Assembly: GCA_013398295.1 (NCBI GenBank)
Contig: VZSF01007788.1
Coordinates: 1,018,240 to 1,082,239, forward strand
Reading direction: 5' to 3'
Length of the DNA stretch: 64,000 nt
DNA from: Chionis minor
Taxonomy: Eukaryota > Chordata > Aves > Charadriiformes > Chionididae
The notes below the pieces were generated by a model. The model was not told the origin of the DNA. It saw only the letters and a list, made by a program, of their open reading frames with translations, and did not search any database. The position numbers and the translations under genes are program-made. Below are positions 25,672-47,227 of the stretch, piece by piece. The stretch's first letter is position 1; each line of letters opens with the position of its first letter.

Positions 25672-28600
25672 CAGCTACAAATTTCTTGGTTTGGTACTAG
25701 TCAAAATTTTAGTATTTGGATACTTGCACTGAAAGCAGGGAAAGCAGGCAGTAGTTTTATGGCTAAAACACAGTGAAGAGCTTTAGGAATGTGAAAAGAA
25801 CCTTGTCTCTTCAGCTCAGTCCTCGATGAAAGAAGGGCCCCAGCCTCTTCAGGGAGTGGCTACTACTCCCACTCATTTTGTTTACAGTTAAATTCTCAGC
25901 CCCGTGGATCCAAACATTCTGGTGCTTAAATTATTGCCTGTATCTTTGGTAGCTGCTACAAGTGTCTCAGTTCCATGGAGGAGCTCCGTTCTCTCACCAC
26001 TAGGACTGCAGATAGGCACAGAGGCAATGGCAGCCCGAAAGAAAGGATCTAAAAACCACAAGAGATCACGGCTTGGAATCCTCTAAGATTGTTTCAGCAA
26101 GTGCAAAGATTGTCACCTAGTCTAAATCACTATACATCTTCTGAAAGGGGAAAAACTACACTGTAACTTCAATTAACGCTTTGTATATAAATATTCAGCA
26201 CACATTTTGATGTCTATAGGATATTTCAAAAAAGTGCCACAATATTCTGAAGGCATTTAAACTTTTAATTATTAGTGAGTTAAAGAGTCCAAGTTTTTAG
26301 AATTATTTTTACATATTAGCAAAATAAACAGCGTTCAGCAAACAGTCACTTCCAAAGGTATGGCTCTCAGTTAAAAGGGCTTCTTCACCACAGAAAGCTG
26401 TCATAACTCCAAAAGGTTATTAAGCATTTAAAAGGTTTAAGATGCAAAATCATCTTGAAAAACTTATCTGTCAATAAAAGTTCCATTCTGTTGATTCTCT
26501 CAGCATTTTTCGAATACAGTTTATCAGCAGTGGTCATATTGACAAATACAGTTTTAAAGGCCTGGAACTACGCCCTGAGAAAGTTCAATCACACCAAAAA
26601 GATACTTAAAACTATTTAAAAATAATAATTTAGGCAATTTATTCTAGTGAAGTAGTTCAATATGCCTAGCAAGTTGACAAAAAGCAATTTTTTCCTCAAT
26701 ATTCACTTTGAAGTCCTCCATACACAGTCACAGCCATGAAGGTTTACTTGAAGGACAGAAAGGTGCAACTAAGCTTCCTTCTGCCATCTCCTGCTTTGAC
26801 AGTGAACAGTGGACAGCTTAACGCTGACATGAGAAAGCCACTGCATGACTGGAAAGAGTCACTCATTGTTTAGCAAACATCTTGGTGACAATTTGAACTT
26901 GGAGATTTTTCAAGACCTCTTCTGTTTTGTTGTGTTCTCTTAATACCAAGGATGCTGACCCGCTGTTTATCCTTCCAGCTTCCCGGCAATGACCCGTAAT
27001 CTTGTAACCACAAACTATGATTACAGTTACTTCCTCCTAGCGCAACTCTTCTAGAAGAGCTTATCAGTTAGCTGCAGCTGGCTCTGAAGGTACAGCTGGC
27101 TGCCCTCTCCACTGTCCACACCCTAAATTATTCATGATGTATGTGTCAGCATATGCTACATGCTAACTTCTCTTTAAAATTCAGCAAGACTACCATCCAG
27201 ATCTTCCCCTTCACTCTTTGTCCTGCTTATCTGCGCTCTAAAGCCCTAATCCTAACACATGGCAATTTTTTCACCTATACTCATCGAACCTAAAAACTTA
27301 AGATCTGGACCCATTCCACCCCCCGCCCAATATTTTTACACACTCTCCTCCCAACTGGAACCACTGCAGCAACTAATAGAGTAAAAGGATTCTTTTCTAA
27401 GTTACTCTGTCCCCCCTTCTTCATGCTTTGCACCTCAAGAGGCATTACTTGCCCTAGCAATTGCATAAAACACTGGTTCATAATTTAGAAGCACGGAGAG
27501 TCCCCAGCTAAATTATATGAAAGAGATCCCCCAGCAGATCAGGGAAGGCAGCAAAAAGAAGCCCTATCTAGCAGGATAGGCGTACATGCGAGAAGTGGGC
27601 AAAAAGAAGTTGGGGTCTCTAAAGGGTGGAGACAAACATTGCAGGGTGGCTGTGCGAAGGACAAGAAGGTTAGGAAGGCCAAATGGTCAACTACAACTTA
27701 CTTCTGTATCGGGTCTCCTGCCCTGGCAACCAGAGATGTTCTAGCTTCAGTTAAACAGCAAATGGCAACTTCTTATCTCCCCCTCCCGCCCCAAGTATAA
27801 TGCATGTGTGGCCAATTAAGATGACACATCAGCCATGTTAAAAAACTGCTGTTCCAAGGAAATAGTTTTACATCCCTGTGTTTCAAAATAACTGGTCAAT
27901 AGCTTTCTACAAGCCTGTCTTTTCATGGTTTTCTTCTGAAAAATTGGAATGTTTTTCTACATCAGTCATATCAATATTGGAAAGAAAATTAAGTGCAAAA
28001 ATATGCTTCAGGGTTACCTACATTTTCCTAAAGCTTGAGTTTTCTCATACCATTTATGGTTAATCTAAACAGAATGCGCTCTTACTTCTTTCCCAAATTA
28101 TAAGTAAAAAGTTATGGCTATGAAAACTCACATCCTTTTCACTGAAACAGTAATTCCGAGTGTGAGGTGCAGCACATACAAAGTAGGAGTGGCAAAAAGC
28201 CTAGCTAAATTAAGTAACAGCCACCTACCTACCTCCGCTCTAATTCAACTGCTTGTGATTGTGCAATGATACCTTAAAGTGCAGCTTTCAGTGGATTTGG
28301 AATGGATTCTCAGGAAACATAAATCATTATGTAAACAAGACTTGGAGATACTCTCGTGAACTACAACAATAGAACAAGAGAGTTCTACCTCTTATGCTGG
28401 TTAGACGTGCTATCTGCACCTGACCCATGGCAGCTTGTTACTAAGCTCAGAACTCATACCCAAGCAAACCATGAACTCCCAAGCCAAAGGATTTACACTG
28501 TAAGATTGAGGTCAAAGGAGGTATACATTGTATGTGCCCAACTGCACACTTTGGCTTATACATTTCAGTTAACTTCGCATTGTAGACAAACATGAGAAAC

Positions 28601-31600
28601 TTTGTCCTGCATTACAAAGCACTGCTACTTACTGATGTAAAACTTCCATCTTCTGAGTCTATGAAAAACACTGTTATTTATGCAAAGCTAACTGTATTAA
28701 GGACCCCAACTATACAGAAATTATTGTATCCCAAAGATTTTATAGCATTACTACTGCATAAAAAATATACCACAATAGTTCGCAAAATAAGCTTATGCAA
28801 AGCCACATTCATTCTCTTTTGGGAGGCTTGTATTTGAGAACATAACACGAGACTTTTAGAATCACACAGTGGCTTAATACACACTAATGGCATACTGCCT
28901 TTAAAAGCTTATGTGGTGAGATTTTCTGCTCATCATAGCATCACTGAAGCAAGAAAGCCTTTGCCAAACATCATGCATCTCACTTGCACCTATTTTAATT
29001 GAGCTGGCTAATGTATTTCCATATGGTTTGTCCTCTAGCCTTTCAAAAAAATCTCAAGCCTCTCAGAGGTTAGTACTGTGGGTTCTAACAGAAGTCTCCT
29101 GAAACTTTAAGGAATTAAACCCTCACTGTGCTTCACAGTACGGAGAAAAACTGAAAAGTAGAGGAACATAGGTATAAAAAAGCTGAGCAAAATACCAGTA
29201 AAACTTGTACTTCTAAGTTCATCAAGGCACATACGTCAATTAGACCAAACAGATATGCTTAAGAGGTGCAAGACTTTAAGGGACTTTTCAGACATACACA
29301 CCAAACAACACTCATTCCCAAATACTAAATTCAATTCTCCAGCCAGCGCTAACTAAGCCATTCTATGGAAGGATATATCAGCACCGTGTTCCAGAAGTTG
29401 TCTTGCTCTCCACTAAGTTTGTTACCCGAGAACTCCTACAGCTACTAACAATGACAGTTTCCTCAATGCTCTTCCAAGTACAGACAAAATCTAGTATGTT
29501 ACGAAGAGATCTGGACATCTTACTCCAAGAACATCCCAAACCTTGCAATAAGAATAAAATAAGGGTTATATTGAATAGATCCTTCAATTTATAAGGTCTG
29601 TGAATTAACTTTTCTGCATTCACTGTAAGAGCAGGATTAATACCTGCAAAGAATCTGTAAACCGTGTTTTAGCAAGGGTATCCTTTGCCAAAGAACTAGT
29701 AGCTTCATACTGAACAGTGGTCGTTGCCAGAGCGATGACACATCTTCGCCATTTACCCTCACAAATTTGTCAGGAGAAAGGCATTATAGACTCACACCAA
29801 GCTCTGTACATAAGATTGCAAACTACATTTGCTCGCTTAGATGCCAAGAGGATCTGAGTTGCATGTACAGTAAAAAGCGGTGTTCCAAAAAATTCCCTTT
29901 TAAAAAAAAAAAAAGACAGGACTGATGACTCTATGAACGTGGTTTCTTTTCAGACTTGCATCAAATACTGTCAGATAAGAAGTGCTATGGCTTACCTGGC
30001 CAGAGGCAAAAAACCAGGCTTAATTCAGGACCAAGCATAGACTTCCCTTTTCCTCAGCATCGACGAAACTATCACATTCAGTGTCTATCAATATTTTCTA
30101 AGACAAGAACATCACTAGTTAGAGAGCTCTTCAGGAACACAGGAAACAGCTTAATTTATGGATTCCCTCTAATGAATGATGACATCACATCTGAGAGACT
30201 AAGTCAGAATTCCTATTCAAGATAAACGTAAAGGCATTTCCAAATTCTGTCCCTACAACCCTAGTACCAGCTGGAGCAAAACCAGCCGCCCAGCTCTCCA
30301 GCTAGCATTCCTCCCATGGGGACAAAGCAGTATAACCGTCTTCTAAGCCACTGATCATACTCTGAACATGTTAAGTTTGCGATGGCGCAACATACAGGTA
30401 ATACAAAGATGAAGTTGAGGCAAAAGCCACAATTGGCTAGATGATTCACAAAGCTTAGCATTCTCAAGCACAGAGCTTGAGTATTTCTGCTTGAAGCTCC
30501 TGAAGGGGAACACATCTCAACAGCAGGCATTTAAAGAGAGCTACCTATGTTCTCAGTCGGGTGCAAGCCCAGATCAAAGATCAGATCAAAGCTGTTGAGA
30601 AACAACGTGTTCTGAGCAACACTGTATGTCTCCAGACAAAGCCTCCTCTGCTCACAAACTAAAAACCGTTGCGGTTTGAAGATGATACTGAATTCTCACA
30701 AGCATTTCCAATGGACAGGCAAAAAAATGCTATTTGGGGCAAATGGGGACATTTACCAGACATCCTTAAAAAAAATTCTGAAGTATTACTTTACGCAGAG
30801 ATGTCCTTAAAATCCATCATTTCATTTCTGGCCCCTATCACTGAAGAGATTATGCTCGTCACCTCTTCTAACTTAACAGAGAGAGACAGCTGCTCTAGAA
30901 ATAGGTACAGCAGTTACTGCTGCTCTCCTGGAAGCTACTAAACTCCCCCACAACTGATTCAGATTGAACAAACCACGTGTCACCTCACTGCAGCACAAAA
31001 AAGCTGACAACTTTGAACTACCCCTGCAGAAGACAGAGTGCGTGCTTCTAAATAACACAGGATACCAAAGTCACTGCAGCATTAACACAGGAGAATGGCT
31101 AAGTCGCAATTTACGGGCACTAGCTAAACAATCATGAACACCAACTTAAGAACTGTTCTATCCACACCTGCAAAAGCTCATTGGTCTACACTCTGAACTG
31201 CTCTTCCTAAGGCTACATCTGAACTGCTATTCAACAGGCTAACCTGGACACTTCAAATTGCAATTCGTCAGCTATCTTATTCCAGATTATTTTGAAGCCA
31301 GCTGACTTTGCAGTAGATTGCATGAATTGACAGCAACACGTTTTAACTTCACAGTAATATGGGCAGCTGGCCTTTACCTTCCACACCTTCTCTTTACCAT
31401 CATACATTTACCCAGGTTTTTTTTCGTGTTACCAGGCATTCTCTGCATTGGTCCTGCACTGTTGCCAACATATGAGCCCTCAACCTCATACTGAAAGTAT
31501 TTTAGCTGTAATTCCAACTACCCTCTAAATATGCAGCAATTGCCTATCGAGGTAAGAATCCAACAGTTCTCCAGTTTATGTCCATTCTGTATTTACATTG

Positions 31601-34600
31601 AAGGCACTGGGGTAAAACAGCATACCTTCAATGACACATAGAACTGAACAGCATAAAGCAAATTACTCCTATGAGTAGCATTTTTTTGGTTTTCAGGCTC
31701 TAAGGAATTAGTGTAGTCTGTATTCTACTGAAAACCCTTTATACCTTAAGATCCTTTATTGAACATGGATTATTTATCTCATCCCATTCTTCTAGTGCTA
31801 ATTTGTTTACGAGAGATGGTCGTCTAAGTCTAGTTTTCATGTATAAAACTACACACAGACCAGGGAAACTGTGTTTAGATTTTTTTTTTCCCCCCACATC
31901 GATAAACACAAGGAATCTCCAGCTTAACTGCAACTTCTACTATGCTTTTAATAGTGACTTGCAGACTGAAGATTTCTTCTGAATCGCTAACCACATCTGA
32001 TGGATCTATGGTATCTGCTTTGGATACTGCCTGTAAAACAGTATTTTTTATAATAATGAAGGACTTAAAATAAAATGGCTAGAGAGAACAGTTGAGGAGA
32101 GGCTGAAGAAAATAACACAATAAAAAAAGTGTTACTTAGAACGCTTCTGTGTGTGAATGTTTAAACCATTAACTTATCTTTTAATTAATGCCAATTCCTT
32201 TTTGCATAATGAGTTACTAAATCTGACAGGACTGGTATAGTATGTCTGCACAGCTATAACAAACGATTAAAAGACAACTAGCTAGCTGAAGCCAGACTTC
32301 TGTTTCAGGAAGAGTTACCACCTACAATCTTTATATAAAAACGATGTACAGTGCAACTGAGTAGAATGTTTTTTTTACACACACAAAAATGCATTTATAC
32401 TTTATATTTTCAACCAATACAGAAGACGCTGCGTGCATCAGACAGGGAAATAAAAAAAAATCTCTAGCCAACACCACAGATCAAGTTTTTCTTGCATCCT
32501 GAAAAGACTCAAAAACATGCTTAGAACTACAAAGTTTTTCATGTGGATTTTGAATAGGCTGACTAGAATCATGTTGTCAAATTCAAACCCCATTTAAACA
32601 CAGCAAAAAAATCTTAAACTTATTCCGGAAACAACACTGAAGTGTAAGTTTCTTTCCTTGTTACACATCTGTTAAAGCTAAGTGCTGTGGCTTGACACTG
32701 ATCTCTATGAATACCCTCAAACAAAAGCCATTTAAAAAATAAAAGAAATTTTGTTCAATCCAAGACTTTTAGGATGAAGCTGACTCCTGTGTTCTGAAGC
32801 TATTATTGTATTTCTCATCCTAAAATAAGTTGTTTAAGAGAGCTGGGCAGGACAACTCATTTCAATGTTTTCCAGAGCCTTCAGTTTTCATATGCAGTTA
32901 AGAAATTTGAAAGTCTTTCTTTCCCCTCCGTATGTTTCATAGTAATCAAGACCTACTACATACTTTTTAGATTACCTGTGACTTGGTAGGTAGATTACTC
33001 AGAGGTAATCACCAATTCAGCTTTTTGTTTTGGTAAGAGTTCTTAAATTCTTCCATCATCTTATTAGCTCGTTAACCAGCTGCTCCTCTTGCCCCCCCAG
33101 CCCTCTGCTTGAACAGCAAGCTCACATGTAAGCCACAGGAAGCCTGCACGAGGCACAACCAACACCGCTTCAAAGACAAAACACCTGCCATTTCCCACTT
33201 CGCAAAGCTAAGACTTTAAGTCTCAGCATGACCTCTGGCATACATATGTAACATCTACAGTTCACCCATCATTCCTTTCATCAAAATACATATCTTCTAA
33301 TTACAGAAAATTATCACCGAACTACAATTACAGGTGTTCAAGAAAACTTTGTATAGTCCAAACAAGATTTCCATCTTCCATATAATATTTTACTATCTTC
33401 TCCTTCCCTGACCCTCTCTCATCCACACCACCTTGATTTTTAGAAAGCCTAGTGCCTTACATCTCACAAGACATCTTTTTAGTTGCCTATGTAAGCGATT
33501 TCAGTGGCAAAGAGTCCAAGACAAAGTAATAAGCATCAAAATTAACACAATTACCAAAGGTGAAAGCAACATGTTTGCAAGCTTAGAAATAAACTTTTAC
33601 CTCAGATGTAATGCTACTGGCAGCTGTATTTTAAGTATCTCCATTTTCCAGCAAAATGGTGTAAGCAAAAATCTTTGGTTAGCAAAGCAGAAATACTGCA
33701 TAAACTACAACTTCATTAACAACTTTCAGAATGTCATTTCAGTGAGGTACGCGCTGTTAAAGAGCGCTCAGGTTTCTAAATTTCAAGCCAACTAAACTTT
33801 AAAATAAGTTCACTTTCAAAGTTTAGAACCAGAACAAACCATGCCCAAACTACATATTCAAATTTTTATAAAAATTAAGGTTTAACATTTATTTTACATC
33901 TAGCTTTCCACATCCATGTGGGGACAAGGAATCAGAATGTACATAACTATAAGCAGTGCAAAAGTGGTGCCAGTGCGAAGTCACAGATGCACAATAAACT
34001 GATAGTACAAGACTAGAGAAAATGAAGATATGGATGTTAAGAATGGAGACCGAAAAAAATTCAAACAAGGAAAAATATGAAGGAAAAGGGCAGGAAAGAA
34101 GAGAGCCGGATGTTTAATAATGCCCTTGTTGCTGCAAAGATAAACTAATGGCACAAGACAATGTTTCTTGTAGAACAAAAATCCGATAGCAATGAGTCTT
34201 TATTCACGTTTAGTCACCTGACATGAGGAAAGTGTCTGTTGCATTAAAATAGTCATCAATGTAAATGGCAGCATGGCTGAACAAGTCCTTTTCAATGGTA
34301 ACGAACATCCCACATAGTAAAGTCACTTCAACACAGCCTCATGACAATTCCCACATCAAAACAGTACTTTATTTTATATTTTTTTGCCTCATCATTACTC
34401 CCACATTAAGATCTTTCAGCTGTCAAGTGTACAAGGTGAAGAAAAGGGTTCTCAGTCAGCAAACACAGGTGCATCAGGAAGTATCTCCACAATACACCAC
34501 TTCAGATCTGCTGGGTCCCAAGTCCATCCTTGAACGCTGGGCTCCCAGCACCATGTGTAGCACACTACTAAGGCTACACTACTATGTTAGCTTATTAATT

Positions 34601-34794
34601 CTGCATACATCAGGCCGAACAATGTGTCAACCTGCAACAGACTGAGCATTATAACTGAAAATGGCAAAAGATTCACTCTATTGAACTTTACATCATTATT
34701 TGATGTTAAACAATGAGGCAAATCCCAACAGTATATACAAAAACCAGCTTTGCTTTTACAAAAGATTTTGTTTCCCATATTGATTAATCCAGGC

Positions 34795-35630
34795 AGCTAA
34801 CTCATTGGTTTATGCAACTTTATTGAAGAAAATAAATCAATTACTAGTAGAGCTATTAGTTGATCACTCATCCATTGACAACTTGCATCATTTATTCAGT
34901 GCTATATTAAACAGTGTTTTGGAAGACAGATTAACTAATAGCTCCAAGCCTCCTAACAAAATTTAAATGAATTACAAAAATGTTCTTAGACCCTATTTTG
35001 GAATACAAGGGATGTTTGACTTCCAATTTCCATTCTCTGTAAAACAAGAACTGGTCATTCCTTTATTGACATGCATAAGATACATCACATTTTCTGTTCT
35101 GCTGATGCTATAGATTCAGTACCAATTCTCCAGACATATCAGTTATGAGCAAAAGCATATAATAAACCCCTCAGTTCTCTAACACTGGAAGGTTTGAAAC
35201 AAGATGGATGTTGCTACAGCAATGTTACTTCTTTGATGGGAGAAAACTGAACATCCATCTCCCCTCCCCCCTTCAGGTGATATCTTCAGTATCTGTTAGA
35301 GCAGTGAGGAATGTTTGTTTTTAATCTCATAACCAAGTTAGAATGAAGACATTGGCCACATAATACACATGCTCCATTAAAAAAAATTCTGAATCTTGGG
35401 CAATTGTTCTTGTGTAACTACTTTACAGATTCTAAAAGCAGTTATTGTCCAAAGCTGGAAGAACTAAAGTCTTCTCAGATGAGCATGTGCATGAATGGAA
35501 GGAGGTAAACAAAAAAAATAAAAAAGATGAGGTCTGATAGGGGAGCAGCCGGATAAGAAAATCAAAAAAGGAACAGTAATTTAAAGTTTATTCCAGCTAT
35601 AATGCAGGTTATTCTGACTTTAAGGTAGCA
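34795..35630 (-). other. UBE2D3: UBE2D3 3' untranslated region (near end), with polyadenylation signals
   Basis: Sequence after the stop codon resembles the conserved mammalian UBE2D3 3' UTR as I recall it. AATAAA hexamers on the minus strand are at 35587-35592, 35062-35067, 34891-34896 and 34819-34824. The last, in the context CAATAAAGTTGC, is my preferred end for this form, which would give a UTR of roughly 0.8 kb. Longer forms could run further left, where more hexamers occur (34368-34373, 34199-34204). Confidence 0.6.
34819..34824 (-). terminator. UBE2D3: Candidate polyadenylation signal of UBE2D3
   Basis: AATAAA on the minus strand, about 810 nt after the stop codon. Chosen over the other hexamers because the surrounding UTR is the part that looks conserved; cleavage would be expected 10-30 nt further left. 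Confidence 0.5.
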
Positions 35631-42520
<6,890 letters not shown>

Positions 42521-43621
42521 CTAGCAAAAACCTTTAACAATTTTTTTCCATATACAAACAGAAGAATGTGCAATAACAACTATTAGAACCACTAGATCAG
42601 TAACACAAATGTCTTTATAAAAAGACAGAAACCACCAAAACCAGCTATGAGGGTAAATAGCTACAATGGCTGTTTTTCCAAATAAATATCACTACTATAA
42701 AGACACTTCCGCTGAAGGAGGATAGAAAGGAGAGCAGGACACAGAGCCTAAAGTAGGCAAAGTCCACTTTCTGATCAAGGATTCAGTCCTAGCCAGAGAA
42801 GCAGGAAGAGAAAGCTATTGATGAGTCTTCATGAAACAGAAAGCACTATGTATGAAACATCTGATATTAAAAAACTCAGAACAGAAAGGAAAAAAACCCA
42901 CCCAAACCCCAAAGAAACCAACACAGAAACTCAGTTTCGTTTTCCTCACTACCTCCAGGAGGGATGTATCTTGCATAGAATGAAGTAGACAGGAAAATTA
43001 AAGAGGCTGGGAAGTGTTGGAATCAGGCAAAGTACGTGTATTTTTTATTTTAAACTTCACATGTAAGACAATTATGCCTTTAAAATTCTGAGAGACTGCA
43101 CTGCAGAAACAGTTCCCTCCCTCCCCCATTACAGAGAGACTGAAAACAGAAACTCTGGATGAAGGATTCCTTGTGTAGTATTAAGATTGCTGTGACAAAT
43201 CAAAGGAGCTCAGCATTAATTTGTTTAAATGCTCTGCAAGTTACTTGTTTAGACAGTGTCTTTTAAAATGAAATTTACACTTTCAGTTGAAGTATGTAAC
43301 AGATACCTTCCCTCCTCCCTGCTCTGTTGAATCTAAAAACGGCTTCAGGAACTTCTATAAATCCGCACTTGTCAAGGCAGCTAGAAGTCATGAGAAATGG
43401 GAAAACCTTCAGTCCTTCTCCCATATATTAATAGTTGCACACAAGTTATTTTGCTACAAGTCTATACAAGCCATTAGAGCAAGAACTTTCCATTACTTTG
43501 TCAGACATTTAAGAAACCCAGACATACCTATTATGCTGGAAACACATGCATATTTGGACCAGACGGCTAACTGTTTTGCCTGGGATGATCCTAATGTATA
43601 TCCTTTAAGTTTTACAAATTC

Positions 43622-43649
43622 TGCACTTAATAAAAATTTATTAAGTGCA
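43622..43649. repeat. 28-bp near-perfect palindrome
   Basis: Arms of 13 bp (TGCACTTAATAAA and its exact reverse complement) are separated by only two A bases. Both strands therefore carry AATAAA-like words inside the stem. It lies in the large UBE2D3 intron. No function can be assigned from sequence. Confidence 0.93.
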
Positions 43650-43783
43650 AGCCAATACAAAATGAGGGGAAAAAAAAAAAATCACATCCCCTGTAACTTA
43701 AACATCACCACCTTTGGTAAGATGATTGCTCCTGCAAACACTGAGAGAATAACATTACTTCAAAGGATGTAGAAGTCCACAGG

Positions 43784-43857
43784 AAAAAAAAAACACCAAA
43801 CAAAAAAAACCCAAAACCCAAACACACAAGAAAACCCACAACCAAAACACCAACTAA
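43784..43857. repeat. A+C low-complexity tract
   Basis: Long A runs alternate with CCC, CACA and AACCA words with almost no G or T, much like the tracts at 40.2 and 55.0 kb and with the same strand bias. Confidence 0.85.
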
Positions 43858-46800
43858 GAAAACTTAGCCCCACATTCCCCCTCCCTACACATGCTAATTT
43901 TGATGAACTTTCCAGTTAACCAGATTCCAGTTTTGCACTGGAACCACACTGTTTTGTAAAACGGAATTGTATCAGTTTTCATAAGCAATGACATAGTGAA
44001 GTGAGTATTATGGTTCGTATCACTGCTGCTGTTATTTAGAAGCATGGGCCACAGCTCTTTCCATATCATCACAGAAAATACAGTTCAAGTGCATTTCTCT
44101 ACACTCCCTAGTTATTATTAGGTGTCTGTGACAGACTTATTTCTGCCATGAAATATCATTTTTTAGGTCTATATGTTGTTCAGTATACTCCAGAAAAATT
44201 TGCTAAGTTAGATTTATATTATCCATGTAAAGGCAAACAAGAAATGTGAACGAACCTTCAGATAGACAGCTTTTCTAATTTTCAGGATGGGTTTTTTTCC
44301 ATTTAACAAATACAGCAGGTTTTGTTAACAAGACATTTCTCCCAGATTTCCCAGTTCTAAGAATAAAATATTTTTTCTCTCAGATTTTGAATATTAATTA
44401 AATTAAGTTGTAGCAATAGAATAAGCAGAAAGACACCAATGTTACACTTTAATCAGGGAAGAAGATCAGATCCTTTTTTTTTTTTAAAAGTATCACAGGA
44501 ACTAAACACTATGAAAAGGCTCTTCATGCAGTTTATGAAAATGATAAAGATGAGTAGCATGAAAACAAGAAGAGATCAGCATGAAGTGGACTGTCAGAGG
44601 TATGTGCATTAGACTGGAGAGCTCTTCAAAAGGTACTATTAACTTCAGAGAAACAAGAAATTAGTACTCTAGGATAAGGTATTTTAACACAGCAGGAAAA
44701 TCAGAGTATATCAATAATTCAACCAGGAAACGCAAATATAAGTACGATTGCACATGTAAGACAAATATTAAATTTAATAAGTTCCACTGAAAAAATTGTG
44801 CATAAACACCTTTCAGTAACACTAATAACTTAAACTGAAAACATAGGTTTTAATATTCCAGACCCCAGTTCTTTCAAAGTACACGTCCATACAAAGTTAC
44901 CCCTTTTAACCACTTGAACTGTTCTAGAGAACAAACAAGCAGTGATTTTCACTAGCTAAAAGACTAAAGTCTTGTCTGGTTCGAAACACTTCAGCAAAAA
45001 AACCCTAACTGTGCTAAACAAAGCAGTTCAAAATACAGATAAGGTTAGGAACACGATACACCACTTTGCAGTTCAACCATGCAGCAAATAATTTACGCAC
45101 TAAATTCAGAAATAAAAAAAGCGGATGTGGCACACATTCTTTCTTGTATTTGCTTCTCTTGGGTACTATGGTCAGAAGAGTAAAGTTTTAGCAAACACGA
45201 AACAAACAGTGGCAAGCTTTGCCTGCTTACAGTAACACCAGGCCTATTTTGCCTCCCTGTTAAGCGTGTGACACTTCACATCCACACAAAAGGAGGAAGG
45301 CTTTTTGCAACAAGGGAGCAGAAACTTCTCTGTGTAACTTTAAAAAGTGCCTCCTCCTAAAAGCTACAACTCTGCTGAATCCAACAGGCAAACTGGAATA
45401 ACTGGAAACTAAACAAGCAGGGGCACATGGGCTGTGATATTGGGAACACACTTGCATTTCATTCAAGGAAAGGGAGGAGTTTTTTCTTTTTTTAAAGCTT
45501 CCCACTCAGCAGCAAAACACAAACTGACCTTCATTCTCAGCTTAGCAATCAAGAGCAACTGTTCTATAACAGGAAAATATTTAATCTGAAAAATATTTCT
45601 GACATCAAAACTAAGCTTTGTCATTTCCATGAACCTATTAAAAAATATTTTATAAGAAATCAGTTCATAATTGTTCCCTTGCTTTCACCCATTTCTTGCC
45701 AAGAAGGCAAAGGCCACATTACGTTTAATTTTACAGAGTTTAACTAGTATTTTAGAATTTTAAAATGTTCCCAAGCATTGCCCTGTAAAAGTTCTATGTA
45801 TAAGGGCTTTATGCTTCTAATATTCCTTCTGCTGCAATACTTACTACCTCCAACTTTGCTTCTTTTTGTTTACATTCAGTTTCAGTAGTGCTTTCCTTTG
45901 TCAGGCAGTACTAAGCTACATCCCAAACCTTCTTAAAAATCCCTAAAGTAGAACCTACATTTTCCTGGAGTCAGCTGCTATAGTTTTTTTCTACTTTATA
46001 GGTGGCTTAAGAAAAAAAAAAAGAGTAAATTCCCACACAGCAAATTCCAAAGACTTTACATAGAAACAATAAGCCAAATTTGGTTCCGAGTGATGTGTTA
46101 TATGCCTATCGGAAAGGATTAGTCTTGAATTACAACCATGACTAGTAGTCTCTGGCATTGCCAGAGGTTTCCGGTATAGCTCCAGCATATCACCATTTCT
46201 GTATCCCAGTTTCCAAATATAAAGTTGTGATAGTTCCTACCTCTCCACAAGGACAGATTCGCATTTTAGAGATTTAAACACTGTTTAAGGAGTAAGCACC
46301 AATGCTACTATTGAAGGACAACAGCAATGCAGCATATATAAGAAGCAATACATGTACAATTCTGCAACAGAACTGAGATAACTGGAAATACAGCAAGTGT
46401 CACTGTCACTGCAACAGACAGACCTGCTTAACACCAATTCAGCACCATGATCTTCTGCCAGTTTCACATTAAGTCTGTAGCAAAATGTAGTTTTATTGGT
46501 GAAACAGCATCACTCTTAGTCTTCTCTGTTCTCTTTCTCTATAAATTCATCAAAAAATAAACTAGTGTTTCCAAGAAAAAAGTGTCTATGAAAGCTAACT
46601 AATCTGCCTGTTTTGCACAAATATAACCAGAACTAACATAGGAAATACGGCTTACATTTCAAGTGATGATCCAAAACATCAACAAGTAAGTGTGAATGCA
46701 GGACTACAATCCTATTATGAACTACAAAAGTGTCTTTTTCTTTACAGAAAAGCTGCTAAAACACCCTCAAACAACTCCTCTCTACCAGCTATTTAAAATA

Positions 46801-47185
46801 TTACAAAAGTAATTTAAATGATGAAGAAAATTTAAATAATGACAAAGGATACCTCATCCAAATATGCATGAACAAGAAGACAGAGAAGGGAAATATTTAA
46901 GGGAACAAGCTGCTCTTCTCACAGAATTTTTCAGGTCTCAGCAAATTCAGTAAGAAATGACAGCTTGATGCCTACCAAGCTGCCTTCTTACAAGGTACCA
47001 AGTGGAGTAGCGTCAGTGTTGGCTCCTTTTCTTCCCATTTGTCAGAATTCATACTCCCTGTGGCACAACTGCTACATTTTTCTAGTTTAAGCTGGAAATA
47101 GCCAGGGTTTATTTTTAATGATAGTAGCAGCTGACTTAAATACAGTGACAGAAGATCACTCCTTTTCCTCCACAGGCATAAACTC

Positions 47186-47227
47186 AGATTTAATATTGAT
47201 TTGTAAAGATTTAATATTAATTTGTAA
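47186..47227. repeat. 21-bp tandem duplication
   Basis: Copies at 47186-47206 and 47207-47227, each beginning AGATTTAATATT and ending TTTGTAA, differing at one base. Confidence 0.92.

Larger units (their letters stand above)
19850..34790. other. Intergenic region between MANBA and UBE2D3
   Basis: About 15 kb of AT-rich DNA with no recognised gene. Open frames are all short (under 130 codons), unspliced-looking and without family resemblance. It contains a G-rich tract (20.77 kb), a 34-bp tandem duplication (24.15 kb) and a CR1 fragment (25.4 kb). A longer alternative UBE2D3 3' UTR could cover some of the right-hand end. Confidence 0.8.

Noticed and set aside
43287..43772. 161-codon plus-strand frame
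   Set aside because: It runs through the palindrome and an A-rich run and has no domain similarity; likely chance in low-stop sequence.
44975..45000. GGTTCGAAAC resembling a tRNA B box
   Set aside because: No matching A box or cloverleaf arms around it on either strand.
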